Assembly (NCBI GenBank): GCA_013314775.1
Contig: JABUFB010000005.1
Coordinates: forward strand, 270,649-334,648
DNA: 64,000 nt
Direction of reading: 5' to 3'
Origin: Armatimonadota bacterium
GTDB taxonomy: Bacteria > Armatimonadota > Zipacnadia > Zipacnadales > JABUFB01
The position numbers were made by a program, and so were the translations under genes. Shown here piece after piece: positions 50,025-59,362 of the stretch (positions within the stretch are counted from its first letter, which is position 1; every line of letters starts with the position of its first letter). Under the pieces are notes generated by a model. It was not told where the DNA came from. It ran no database searches and saw only the letters and a list, made by a program, of their open reading frames with translations.

Positions 50025-52574
50025 TTACGGCCCCCCTTGCACGAGCAGCCTCACCGGGCGAAAAATCCCTCCCATCGCGGCGGAGTCGTGTACCCGCACC
50101 GCAAGGAGGTTTTCGGCGCCTGCGCGGACGCCTTCGGCCGTGAAGCTGAAGGGCTTGTCCCAGAAGTCCACCGGAGCCAGGCCGGTGGATTGCGCGCTGC
50201 GTTCGCCGATCAACTCACCGTTCAGGTACACCCAGGCTCCCTCGTCTACCCCCGCGAACTCCAGGGTGAACTCGCGGCCTTCCATCTCCTCCGGCACCGT
50301 GAAGCGCACGCGGTACCAGGCATAGCCGTCGTACGCTCCCACCGACGTAGTCTCCCACCACGCCGGCACCGGGATCTTCCCCCAGCCCGTGTCGTCGAAC
50401 TCCGGTCTGTACCAGCCCTGCTGAACGCCAAGATCACCAGGGTCGGTCTGGAAGGCCCACTCGGCCGGAAAGGCAGCGGCGTCGGTACGGGTCTCCAGCA
50501 CATCCAGCGCCGTCCAGGCTACGGCGGGACGGCCGAAGACATCGGCCACGGCGGCGCGGACACGGTAGGTTCCCCCTGTCGGCAGGTCCAGTTCAACCTC
50601 CTCGCCGCTCTTCATTTCCACGCCCTGATCCGGCCCGTACACCTCCCATGTGACCGATGGCTTTCCATTCTCGAATTCACCGGTGCCCGCAGTTGCGATA
50701 GCGCGCAGTGAGATTCTGCCGGGGGCTTCCGGCACGAGTTCGGGGACCTCGATGGCGATGCTGGGTTCCGCGCCTAGATCCGGTCGCGTCGGCTCTCGCC
50801 CGGAGGTCAGGCGCGTTTCCGTGTCACCCCTCTGGACCAGAACGGTTCCGTCCTCCCGGCACCGGATCACCTCTTCGTAACCGGTGGGTGTGAACCGCGC
50901 ATCATCCACCGCGATGTCGAAGTCAATGCCCAGGCGAATGCAGCGCTCCACTTCGAGGGCTGCGTTAGCGAGGACCTGACGGTACGTGGCGCCCTGCCCG
51001 GTCTCGCGCTCCAGGTGCAGCCACTTGAGGTACTGCAAGGGGTACGGCGCGAAGGTATAGCCATAGGGGATGACGACGCAGGTTCTCGCCGCACGCAGCA
51101 GTCCGTCCATGTCCCGGCGTGGGTTCGCGGCCTGAGCCTGCTTCACCAGCGATGCATAGTAACGCTGGTAGCTGTGGGGCAGACCGGAATTGTCGCCAAT
51201 GCCCACCCATCCGGTCCAGACCCAGAAGTAGCTGGCGCCCCTGTTGTACAAGAACGGGATGCTGGATGCCTTCAGGCGGGTCTCGGTCGGCGAATAGAAC
51301 GCCACTCCCCAACGCTTCCCGAAATTGCGCGTCGCACCGCGCAGGACAGCCACGCGGATCGCGCAAGCATTCTCAATGGTCGGCGGAATCTGGGTGCCGA
51401 AGGCGCGGTTATAGCTCTCGACGAGGTCGCCCATGGCCACGTCCTCGTCCACGATCCCGCTTACGCCCTGGTCCATCGCGAGCTGATACCACGCGGTGGT
51501 CCAGATGGCCTCCCAGACCGGGTAGTCCCTCTCAACAATCCACAGATTGCCGCGCCCGAATTGCCGGTCGATGAAGTTGTTGATCCAGGTCTGCGAGTAG
51601 TTGCCGATGTTTGGGCGCAGGGATGCCTTGAGCTTCTCCTGGAGTGATGCGACCGCTTGCGCCGGGGTGAGCTTCCCGGCGAGATCAGCCCGCTCGTTCA
51701 GCACGCGGTTGTGGATCGCAGGCTCATCCACGTAGATGCCTCGCCCCCAGTAGTTGGACCGATAAAGCTGCGCCGGCCAGTCGTCCATGGGCCAGAAGAG
51801 GTTGTTGTCCCGCGCGCTGCTGCGGGTGAGCCAATCCGTGCGGGGCGTTGCCTGGAAAAGGTTGAAGCCCGCCTCAAAATGCCTGCGATGGTCCTCCGGC
51901 GTGGTCTTCCGGTACTCGTACTTGCCGTCGGGCAGCGCCCAGTAGGGCTTGCCGTGGACGTCGGTATCACGGGTCATGTGGCCGATGATGAGGTCGGGGT
52001 TGAGCTTCACCACCGTGGTTTCCGCAGGCGGCTCAACGGACTGCCCGTTCTCGGCGCCGGCCCGCTTGAACGGGTAGCCCTGGAACTGCACGGCCTCCGG
52101 GAAAGCGCCATCCGCAACCACAAGTGGACCGCCGTCCACAGACTGCGGCCAACCATACTGCCACAGGGAAATCCGGGGGAGGTGTGCTTCGCCGGTGACC
52201 TCATTCACAAACTCGACGGCATCCGGCCAGTCCGGTTCTCTCCAGAGGTAGCGGGCAACCCGGGGGCTCTGATCGGCTCGCGGCCAACCATCAAGCAGCA
52301 GCCAGGCTTCGTACGTCTGACTATTGAGCCGCGCGAAGGACAGACACACCCACTGGAAGTCGCGACCATCCACCTTTTCGCCGGGGCCCAGGGCCAGCTT
52401 CATCTCGACAACAGTGAGATTGCGGTCGCGCTCGAATACGGGGCGGTCGCCCGGGTCGGCATTGAGCGCGTACGTGGCCACAGTGCCAGGAAGGCCCAGT
52501 GGCCCGGCCTGAACGCCAGAGTGTGCGCCCATCAGGACAGCGATCGCGGATATCATCAACGATGCGCGACACAT
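50025..52574 (-). CDS. secreted glycosidase-like protein with C-terminal GH2-type sugar-binding domain
   Basis: This 849-residue exported protein begins MCRASLMISAIAVLMGAHSG (signal peptide). The central 400 residues suggest a catalytic barrel (PAIHNRVLNERADLAGKL, SGIVDEDVAMGDLVESY, RGASYFWVWTGWVG), but no family motif is certain. The C-terminal 170 residues (about 680-849) match a galactose-binding/GH2 jelly-roll: QGWYRPEFDDTGWGKIPVP, YAWYRVRFTVPEEMEG, GAWVYLNGELIG and NLLAVRVHDSAAMGG. AGAGGTG lies 9 bases before the ATG at 52574; an earlier start at 52601 is possible. It ends in RPVRLLVQGGP. Confidence 0.7.
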   Translation of the reverse strand: MCRASLMISAIAVLMGAHSGVQAGPLGLPGTVATYALNADPGDRPVFERDRNLTVVEMKLALGPGEKVDGRDFQWVCLSFARLNSQTYEAWLLLDGWPRADQSPRVARYLWREPDWPDAVEFVNEVTGEAHLPRISLWQYGWPQSVDGGPLVVADGAFPEAVQFQGYPFKRAGAENGQSVEPPAETTVVKLNPDLIIGHMTRDTDVHGKPYWALPDGKYEYRKTTPEDHRRHFEAGFNLFQATPRTDWLTRSSARDNNLFWPMDDWPAQLYRSNYWGRGIYVDEPAIHNRVLNERADLAGKLTPAQAVASLQEKLKASLRPNIGNYSQTWINNFIDRQFGRGNLWIVERDYPVWEAIWTTAWYQLAMDQGVSGIVDEDVAMGDLVESYNRAFGTQIPPTIENACAIRVAVLRGATRNFGKRWGVAFYSPTETRLKASSIPFLYNRGASYFWVWTGWVGIGDNSGLPHSYQRYYASLVKQAQAANPRRDMDGLLRAARTCVVIPYGYTFAPYPLQYLKWLHLERETGQGATYRQVLANAALEVERCIRLGIDFDIAVDDARFTPTGYEEVIRCREDGTVLVQRGDTETRLTSGREPTRPDLGAEPSIAIEVPELVPEAPGRISLRAIATAGTGEFENGKPSVTWEVYGPDQGVEMKSGEEVELDLPTGGTYRVRAAVADVFGRPAVAWTALDVLETRTDAAAFPAEWAFQTDPGDLGVQQGWYRPEFDDTGWGKIPVPAWWETTSVGAYDGYAWYRVRFTVPEEMEGREFTLEFAGVDEGAWVYLNGELIGERSAQSTGLAPVDFWDKPFSFTAEGVRAGAENLLAVRVHDSAAMGGIFRPVRLLVQGGP

Positions 52575-52652
52575 TGCGACAATCACCTCTGAGCCGTGCA
52601 AAGACCGCTGTCAATTCGCCGGAAGGAAGTTGGTCTCCCGCCCCCAAAGCGC

Positions 52653-53579
52653 CTACTCCCCCTCGCCACTCTCATTCGCAAAGTCCATGGCCTCGGTCTG
52701 CGCCAGCTCCCGCACCGTCCTGTGGGAGAGAAGCACCACGTCCATGAGTTTGCCACCCACGGCCTCGGCCACATCCGGGCACTTCACCTTCAGAAGGTAC
52801 CAAACCTTGTCGTCACACTCGGACCCCAGTTCGCTCACGGTCTCGAAATTGGCATGGCCCTTGGAGATAACCAAGTCCGCCTGCCGGAGCTCATCGCGTG
52901 CCTCTTCACTGACCTCGCCCCACGGGAACCCGAAGTAATTGCTGCCTGTTTCGACCACCCGCACCAGATCAGCCAGACCCGTCTGCACCGCATCCGCCAT
53001 GAGCGCATCGTTCACGATGGGCCCGGACTTGACCATGAGCGTCACCCGCTTGGGCCCAAGTTCCTCGATCAAGATGCGGTCGAAGACGATCTCACCGGCA
53101 TTGTCAGCGAGGTACAGGATCGACCGCGCCCGCGATAGTGATTTCCGGAATGGGGCAAGCTCTTCCCGGTCGAACCCACGCTCGACCTGCCTGACGATGT
53201 CCTCCATCATGTCATACTCCTGGGCGATCCCCAGGTCGATGATATTGCCGGCAGTGGCCAGCAGGAGGGCATCCAGGAGAGGATCGTCCGACTGCTCGAG
53301 CCGCGCCCGAAGGGCCGGGTAAAGCGCCAGCGCGGCCTCATTCGCGGAACGTTTCGCTCCCAGATATGGGTCGTAGATGCCGGTGACTTCGCGTGCGGCC
53401 TCAAAAGCATTCTGCGACAACTCCCCCGGCGTGAGCGCCAGGGGATCGGAGATCGCCAGGTACCGGCGCATGGTCTCATCCATGATCTCTTTCTGTACGT
53501 GGGGGTCGTCGGTACACTCGCGGGCTGTGTTGAGAGCCTGGCGCAGAAGGCACGCCAGGCAAGCCACTCTTGCTTTCAT
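52653..53579 (-). CDS. DUF89 damage-control phosphatase (ARMT1-like)
   Basis: This 308-residue DUF89 protein is a metal-dependent phosphatase that in other organisms hydrolyses toxic phosphosugars or phosphorylated cofactors. Motifs include a cysteine-rich start (VACLACLLRQALN), ILYLADNAGEIVFDRILIEE (metal aspartate and asparagine), LMVKSGPIVNDALMADA and LVISKGHANFETVSE. The ATG at 53579 has GAGGAG directly upstream; the frame continues open to 53816 but overlaps the divergent promoter. Family members with the N-terminal CxxC often sit in archaea and anaerobes. Confidence 0.9.
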   Translation of the reverse strand: MKARVACLACLLRQALNTARECTDDPHVQKEIMDETMRRYLAISDPLALTPGELSQNAFEAAREVTGIYDPYLGAKRSANEAALALYPALRARLEQSDDPLLDALLLATAGNIIDLGIAQEYDMMEDIVRQVERGFDREELAPFRKSLSRARSILYLADNAGEIVFDRILIEELGPKRVTLMVKSGPIVNDALMADAVQTGLADLVRVVETGSNYFGFPWGEVSEEARDELRQADLVISKGHANFETVSELGSECDDKVWYLLKVKCPDVAEAVGGKLMDVVLLSHRTVRELAQTEAMDFANESGEGE

Positions 53580-53723
53580 CGCATCTCCTCGGTATCTCGG
53601 CTCCAACTCAGTCGGTGGCGACGCCCGAGTATACCACGTCGAAGCTGCGAGCCCAACCTGCTGCAGTCCAGCACCGTCTGGGACAAAGTGTTGATGTTTT
53701 CTTGATTTTAGCGCTCTTGGGGG

Positions 53724-53752
53724 TTGACCTGGACTTGCCAGGTCGATATACT
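53724..53752 (+). promoter_or_regulatory. promoter of the PEP-CTERM gene with spacer dyad
   Basis: TTGACC (53724-53729) and TATACT (53747-53752) are 17 bases apart. The spacer contains CCTGG (53728-53732) and CCAGG (53738-53742), an inverted repeat centred between the boxes that could be an operator. Confidence 0.65.
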
Positions 53753-53814
53753 CAAGACACTTTCGTCTGCGTAGAAACCTTCGTTCGTGGTTGTTCGATG
53801 GGAGGAAACGCTCC

Positions 53815-54492
53815 ATGCGACATCGCCTTCTGCCGTTAGTTGCAGTCGCGGTTCTCGCCGTTGCGGTGACGCCGGCATTCGCCGACTTCTCGCCTGTCTA
53901 CACGGACTGGACGTCCTGGACTCCCGCCACAGGCTCGGGTACCCTCTCGTTTCCGCAGTTTGACGATCTGGGTGGGGCCCTGACCCTGCAGAATGTGTAC
54001 TGGGAGTTCGGCACCTTCGTGAACGGCAAAGCCGATTTCCACAACAACTCGGAAGAGAGCAGCGCGACCTGCTTCTATATCTTCTACGACACAACTGATG
54101 TCTACGACGGCCTGGGCAATTCTCTGGGCCAGTACCTGCCCCAGTACAACTCCGGCAACTTCGCGGTCGCCCCGCTGGCGAGCGTGACCAAGTCGGGTAC
54201 CAGCACCACTGAGGGCGACAGCGGTGTCTGGAACAGTGCTGCTCACCTGGCCTATTTCACGGGTGCCGGGAACGTGGTGGGGTTCGACTTCGATGCCGTG
54301 CTCTACGAGATTTTCGGCAAGCCTGACTACGTATCGGTTCAGGACTACGACAACACCACCTATGTTGCAGGCACGATCCAGTATGAGTACCGCAGGACCG
54401 GGGACATCCCCGAGCCGGGTACGCTGGCGCTGGTCGGTCTGGGGCTTATCGGTCTGGTTGGTGTTGTTCGGCGTCGCAAGGTCAGCGAATAA
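53815..54492 (+). CDS. PEP-CTERM-anchored exported protein (choice-of-anchor type)
   Basis: This 225-residue protein has a signal peptide (MRHRLLPLVAVAVLAVAVTP...), a beta-rich mature domain similar to the choice-of-anchor E type (SGTLSFPQFDDLGGALTLQN), and a C-terminal PEP-CTERM sorting tail: IPEPGTLALVGLGLIGLVGV followed by VRRRK. Exosortase/EpsH would cleave and anchor it, usually with exopolysaccharide. GGAGG is 9 bases before the ATG. A sigma-70-like promoter and a strong terminator flank it, so it is monocistronic. Confidence 0.92.
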   Translation: MRHRLLPLVAVAVLAVAVTPAFADFSPVYTDWTSWTPATGSGTLSFPQFDDLGGALTLQNVYWEFGTFVNGKADFHNNSEESSATCFYIFYDTTDVYDGLGNSLGQYLPQYNSGNFAVAPLASVTKSGTSTTEGDSGVWNSAAHLAYFTGAGNVVGFDFDAVLYEIFGKPDYVSVQDYDNTTYVAGTIQYEYRRTGDIPEPGTLALVGLGLIGLVGVVRRRKVSE

Positions 54493-54534
54493 CGCCGAAA
54501 GTCACGCCGCACCCGCTGTACACGAACGAAGGTA

Positions 54535-54562
54535 GGCTCCCCAGTTGGGGAGCCTTTTTTTT
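54535..54562 (+). terminator. strong intrinsic terminator after the PEP-CTERM gene
   Basis: GGCTCCCC (54535-54542) and GGGGAGCC (54547-54554) form a perfect 8-bp stem with an AGTT loop, followed by eight T residues (54555-54562). It is the clearest intrinsic terminator in the window. Confidence 0.95.
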
Positions 54563-54650
54563 GTGCCGAGACTCCTATCTGGGCACCTGTCGCGCACTGG
54601 GGCCTGGGGAACCCTTCCGCGTATAGCGATTCTAGGGTATACTCTGCACT

Positions 54651-55215
54651 GGAGAGTGGGTCGCGCGGCCGCGTCCGAAACTCACGAGATTCGCCTCGCG
54701 AGCCAGGATGAGGAAAGTCCGGACTCCGAAGAGCAGGGCGCTGGCGAGATGCCAGGAGGGGCGACCCTACGGACAGTGGCACAGAAAACAGACCGCCGGC
54801 AGCATCATCAAGCGGTGGCGAAAGCCTCGACTACTGGTGCAACTTCGCGGCACGGGGCTTGGGGCCTTGCACCACGGGCTCCCGCTTGCGAGGGCCGGTA
54901 AGGGTGAAAAGGTGCGGTAAGAGCGCACCAGCGTCGTGGTGACACGACGGCTTGCCAAACCCCGCCCGGAGCAAGTCCATATAGGGCAACGTGCCACACA
55001 CCATCGAGGGCGGAGACAGGTAACAGGACAGCAGGGCTGCCCTGTCGACCGATATCTCCCTTGACGTGAACCCCGGTCATCGAGGGGAACAGGTGTGTGC
55101 GAGAGGGCTGCTCGCCCGAGTTGCCGGGTAGGACGCTCGAGGCGCCTGGTAACAGGCGTCCCAGATAAATGGCCGCTCCGCAAGGTACAGAATCCGGCTT
55201 ATTGACCCACTCTCC
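54651..55215 (+). ncRNA. rnpB: RNase P RNA (bacterial type A), large
   Basis: RNase P RNA processes the 5' ends of tRNAs. The conserved core is evident: AGGAAAGTCCGGACTCC near 54710, ACAGAAAACAGACCGC near 54780, the GGTAAGGGTGAAAAGGTGCG and AAGAGCGCACC segment near 54895, and AGATAAATGGCCGCT / ACAGAATCCGGCTTAT at the 3' end. The ends are set by a 12-bp P1 helix, GGAGAGTGGGTC (54651-54662) with GACCCACTCTCC (55204-55215). At about 565 nt it is clearly longer than the usual 350-400 nt, with extra sequence between about 54960 and 55150. A TATACT -10 box lies at 54638-54643, 7 bases before the P1 start. Confidence 0.92.
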
Positions 55216-55315
55216 GGGCCATTTTGGGTCAGTAACAAACCATTATTGACACACATGGAGGCTGTAAGCAGGTCCTGCAATGCCCGTCCAATGAGGCGTC
55301 TCGGGCAACTGTAAA

Positions 55316-55353
55316 GTGCCATGACTGGCGACCTATCGGAAAGGTCGTGGCAC
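55316..55353 (+). promoter_or_regulatory. hairpin covering the recombinase SD region
   Basis: GTGCCA (55316-55321) pairs with TGGCAC (55348-55353), and CGACCT (55329-55334) pairs with AGGTCG (55342-55347), with a 7-base bulge and a 7-base loop. The right arm contains the only SD-like AGGTCGTGG before the ATG at 55355, so the structure would hide the ribosome-binding site. Confidence 0.45.
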
Positions 55354-55354
55354 A

Positions 55355-56245
55355 ATGCAGATCGAACGCCTCGCCGAAGAGTTCTGCCTCTATCTCGAAG
55401 CCGAGAAAGCCTCCAGCCCCCTGACCATCACCTCGTACCGTTCGGATCTCAAGGACTTCGCGCAGTTCCTGTCCCAGCAGAGCATTGAGCTTGAAGTCAG
55501 CGCGGTGACGCCGCAGTTACTGCGGTAGTACCTTCTGCATCTCACCCGGCGCGGTCTGGCGCCGGCGACCCGTGCCCGGCGACTGCACGCATTGCGGTCC
55601 TTCTGGCGGTTTCTCGAGGAGACCGAGTGCACCACTGACAATCCCACGCGGCGGCTGTCCTTACCGAAGCGCCGGAAGTCGGTGCCTGCGTATCTGATCC
55701 CGGAGGAATGTCAGGCCCTGCTCGATGCCACGAGAGACCAGCACTACGCGCTGCTTGCGGTGCGGGACAGGGCGGTGCTGACTGTGCTGATCTTCTGCGG
55801 CCTGCGCAGGCAGGAGTTGCTGAACCTGCGGCTGGGGGACGTCAGCCTGGAGGATGCCACGCTGCGTGTGGTGCGAGGGAAGGGCGGCAAGACGCGGGTC
55901 GTGCCCCTGGTGCCGCAGGTCTCGGATGCGGTGCAGGAGTGGCTGGACGCCCGGCCGGATGCCGGCCATAACTGGCTCTTCACGGGGCGCGACGGGCGCC
56001 GATTGCGCGCCCACGGGCTGAATGACCTGTTCCATCGCGCCGCGAAGGTCGCCGGTCTGGATCGGCGCGGCGTCAGCCTGCACACGCTCCGGCACTCCTT
56101 CGCCACGATGCTCCTGCACAGCCAGGTGGACCTGTTCTCATTGCAGAAGCTGCTGGGACATTCGTCGATCGAGTCGACCGCGGTCTACCTGCACGTGGAC
56201 ATGACCCGGCTGCGTGCGGCAGTCGCGAGCCACCCGATGGCGTGA
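55355..56245 (+). pseudogene. XerC/XerD tyrosine recombinase with in-frame TAG at codon 58
   Basis: This tyrosine site-specific recombinase (about 296 residues if the stop is read through) is used for chromosome dimer resolution or integration in the family. The frame from ATG 55355 gives MQIERLAEEFCLYLEAEKAS..., then a TAG at 55526-55528 between LLR and YLLHLTRRGLAPATRARR, both typical of the Xer SAM-like domain. After it the catalytic domain is intact: R151 in CGLRRQE, K in GKGGKTRVV, H243 and R246 in HTLRHSF, H269 in KLLGHSS and Y278 in TAVYLHVD. TAG is used as a normal stop elsewhere here. So one nonsense change, a sequence error, or readthrough must be considered. A restart at 55592 would lose most of the N-domain. 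Confidence 0.8.
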
Positions 56246-56428
56246 GGCGGGTGATCCACATCGGCGAGAAGTGGGGGAGACAGTCCGGGATGCGAGGCTT
56301 GCGTCCTGACTGGCTCCCCCGATTGGGCGGCTACCGGAACTGGTGGGCACTGGCGGGAGGGAGGACAGGCGTAAAAGTGGAAAGCGGCGTACCGTGCAGA
56401 CCATGCAGTGTCGTCACGAGGTGCCACC

Positions 56429-59362
56429 ATGTCTCGACTCGTGTACGCAGTCCGGGCAACCGGGTCCGTCCCGGCCGCTGCCGTGATTGGGCTATGGCTG
56501 GCGGCCATGATCGCCACCGCGGCCCCGCAGGTTGCCTCGCCCGCGTGGAAGGCTACTCTCGACAACAGCCCGGGGCTGCACACTACCGCGCTTGAGATCA
56601 CCCCCGAGCTTCCCATGCCGCCGCCGCCGAGCCTCGTTGCAGACCTGACCTGCATGGACGGTGGGGTCTGGCGGGCGCGAGTGCCGGTCGACCGGCTCTC
56701 CGAAGGCGCACTCCGGCTGTCCCCGCAGGACTTCACATCGCTTGTCCCTGGACGGACGGGCGCCGCTCTTTCCTTTGCGGAAGCCACGGCGCTCTCCCTC
56801 ACTGCGGACGGCTCCCCGGCGAGCACACCGCTGCCCGCGCGGGTGCGCTGGGTTGGTGACAACGGGGTCAGGTATCCGTGGGAGAATGACCCGGCGCCGA
56901 TCGCAGTGGAAGCCAGAGGGAGGCGGTGGTGGCCCGGGCTGCACCGCAACAATGCCGGGCACTTCGCCTGGCGCTATGAGCCCAACGGGCTGCTGGTGGA
57001 CAATGTCACCTTCGGCAACATCAACCGGTCGTGGTACTGGTTCAAGCCGGGTACGCAGGAGAGCTTCCAGTTCAACTTCGGCGTACCAGACAGCGGCGGT
57101 CAGGGGTTGCAGGAGATGGCGACGGGCGACGAGGGGGCGGCTAAGACGGGCCTGGCGCGGCGGGCTGACTACGACGCGGGCGGGAACCCCTATCAGTCAG
57201 ACGCAGTGTCGGCCGACTGGACCTCCCTGCGCTGGCGGCGGCAGTTGAGGGCGTCTGACGGACGGGATTTCTTCCAGGAACTGCGGTACAGTACACTCGC
57301 CTGCGGGATCCAGGTGGAGACAGATGCGCCGTCCTTCGAGTTGTCGTTCCAAAGCGGCGCCGCGGCCAAAGGACCTGCGGCGATCATCATCGCCGAGGGG
57401 CAGCGAGCTCGCGTGCTTGAGCCTGCATCCGGCCTCTGCCCGCAGGCGCTGGACGAGAACTGGGCCGTGCTGCTGGCGAATGAGGGGAGCCCGGAGATTC
57501 CGATCATGGTGGTCTTCCAGCGCCGTCCATCGGGGTTCGCGTGGAATGACGGCCGCCTGGTGGTGCAACGCGGTGCGGGGGTGGGCACGATCTGCATCGG
57601 CTCTCCCTTCGGCGTGATCCCCCAGCCGCCGGACACGCTAGCGCGCTGGCGTGAAAACCCCTCATTCGTGCCGGTGGACCACTTCAGGCGCTTCGCCGCG
57701 ATGCTCGCGGGCTACCCGTGGCGGTGCGAGGAGTCCTTCTGCGTGGCAGACGGCTGGGTGACAATCCGCGACCGCTTCCAGTTCCTGCCATGGCAGGACG
57801 ACTGGGGATCGCAAGCACAGCACCTCGCACCGCTGCCGCCGCTGATCGCCTACTCTGTTGACCGGGGCTACCTCCCGCCGGAGTGTGTGTCAGGTCTGCA
57901 GGACATGGACTGGCCCACGAAGTGGGGGCCGTACAGGGTTGCTGAAGGCGATAGTCTGGAGTACCGGCTTCCGGTGCCGGAGTGCAGGGACTTCGCACCG
58001 CTTGCCGTGGAACCGGGACCGGAGCAGTGGGCGCTGGAGCAGATCATCGCCAACTCGCTCAACGCGACTGCGCTCCAGCGGCTGCACACCGATGAGCAGG
58101 GGCCGGGCATCTACCCGCACTGTTCCGCCCATGACATGTGCGCCGGAGCCTGGCGGGCGGCGAACTTCCTGTCGCCGGAACTGCGCGACCGCGTGCGCCA
58201 GGATACCCGCGCCACCATCCAGAGCGCCCTGTTCCCGCAGAACTATCGGCTGCGCCAGGATCCCGTCACCGGGACACCGTACCTGGCATGCACCTTCGCC
58301 TGGGGGCACGAGGACACACCCAACCAGGAAGGCATCGCGGACATCGACTTCTGGCAGGGCCTCGTGCTCTACGGCCTCTACACCCATGCCAAGTACGCGG
58401 GGGACTGGGATGGACTCAAGGCCCACTGGCCTGTCATCCGATCCCTCGCGAGCTACTGGGAGGCGCTGAACAGTTGGGCGCTCATGGGGCCGGGGGCACG
58501 GGAGTCCGGGGAAATGTACCACGGGGACATGGCGACCGCGGGCTTCGCGGGCCTGATCGGCTTCCGCGGGCTGGCGCGGCTCCTGGGCACGCCGTACCAG
58601 CGTGACCTTGCCGAGTACCTGCTGGTTCGCAACGCGGTGCCGATGGTGGCGAAGTTCGGCTTCCTGGATTACGCCCGCCAGATGGATCAGCAGGAGGCCC
58701 GCGGCGAGGCACCATGCACGGGGTTCGGGGAGCTGTGGACCGCCTCCTTCCCGGGTATAAGGCCTGCCGTCCGTGACATGGGATACGGCGACATCTGGTG
58801 GCACACCGGCTGCATAGGCCCTCAGAGCGCACAGCCAGAGGTGCTGGACCTGCTCATGGACCGCTGCCCGCAGGACATGGCGGCCTGGGAGCAGGAATTT
58901 CGCGCCGCATGCCCCGACGAGAACCTCCTGTCTCACGATGAGATCCGCGTCCCGCCCCACATTCTCCTGAGGGCCTTCCTCGGCGGGGAACTCGGGGCCA
59001 ATGCCCGGGACCTGGCGCGGCGCTGGCGGAAGACCTACCTGCCGCGTGACGCTCACGTCGCGGCAATGCTGCTGGCGTGGGAGTGCCCGATCCGGCTTGC
59101 GGACTGGGCTCCCGCTCACGTGGAATCCGCACGGTGGGACAAGTCCACGCGACGCGCTCACATCAGACTGGACGCCGGCAGCACAGGAGCCACGGTGGCA
59201 TGGGGTCAGCGTGGCGCCGCAACGCAGACCCTCCTGGACGGTCGCTCCGTGAAGCCCAGAGCCGGCAAGAGGGCGGGCGAGTGGGTACTGATGCAGGTAA
59301 GCGCCCCGCGCGGGAAGCACGAGCTGGTGGTCCAGATGGCGAGTCCTGCCGGAACTGAATGA
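56429..59362 (+). CDS. secreted (alpha/alpha)-barrel glycosidase-like protein
   Basis: This 977-residue protein starts MSRLVYAVRATG with a hydrophobic signal stretch (VIGLWLAAMIATAAP). Residues 40-520 are beta-rich (a supersandwich-like domain with YPWENDPAPIAVEARG and VSADWTSLRWRRQLRASDG, shown in part). From about 545 to 860 helical repeats suggest an (alpha/alpha)6 barrel: QWALEQIIANSLNATALQRL, CAGAWRAANFLSPE, FAWGHEDTPNQEGIADID, FWQGLVLYGLYTHAKYAGDW and IWWHTGCIGPQSAQPE. This layout is that of six-hairpin glycosidases, lyases or GH family 78/95-like enzymes, but the family is not certain. The ATG has GAGGTG 5 bases upstream. Confidence 0.65.
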   Translation: MSRLVYAVRATGSVPAAAVIGLWLAAMIATAAPQVASPAWKATLDNSPGLHTTALEITPELPMPPPPSLVADLTCMDGGVWRARVPVDRLSEGALRLSPQDFTSLVPGRTGAALSFAEATALSLTADGSPASTPLPARVRWVGDNGVRYPWENDPAPIAVEARGRRWWPGLHRNNAGHFAWRYEPNGLLVDNVTFGNINRSWYWFKPGTQESFQFNFGVPDSGGQGLQEMATGDEGAAKTGLARRADYDAGGNPYQSDAVSADWTSLRWRRQLRASDGRDFFQELRYSTLACGIQVETDAPSFELSFQSGAAAKGPAAIIIAEGQRARVLEPASGLCPQALDENWAVLLANEGSPEIPIMVVFQRRPSGFAWNDGRLVVQRGAGVGTICIGSPFGVIPQPPDTLARWRENPSFVPVDHFRRFAAMLAGYPWRCEESFCVADGWVTIRDRFQFLPWQDDWGSQAQHLAPLPPLIAYSVDRGYLPPECVSGLQDMDWPTKWGPYRVAEGDSLEYRLPVPECRDFAPLAVEPGPEQWALEQIIANSLNATALQRLHTDEQGPGIYPHCSAHDMCAGAWRAANFLSPELRDRVRQDTRATIQSALFPQNYRLRQDPVTGTPYLACTFAWGHEDTPNQEGIADIDFWQGLVLYGLYTHAKYAGDWDGLKAHWPVIRSLASYWEALNSWALMGPGARESGEMYHGDMATAGFAGLIGFRGLARLLGTPYQRDLAEYLLVRNAVPMVAKFGFLDYARQMDQQEARGEAPCTGFGELWTASFPGIRPAVRDMGYGDIWWHTGCIGPQSAQPEVLDLLMDRCPQDMAAWEQEFRAACPDENLLSHDEIRVPPHILLRAFLGGELGANARDLARRWRKTYLPRDAHVAAMLLAWECPIRLADWAPAHVESARWDKSTRRAHIRLDAGSTGATVAWGQRGAATQTLLDGRSVKPRAGKRAGEWVLMQVSAPRGKHELVVQMASPAGTE

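Noticed and set aside
55526..55528. TAG as pyrrolysine or a reassigned codon
   Set aside because: TAG ends other genes in the window normally and no pyrrolysine genes are present here; kept only as an alternative within the recombinase finding.
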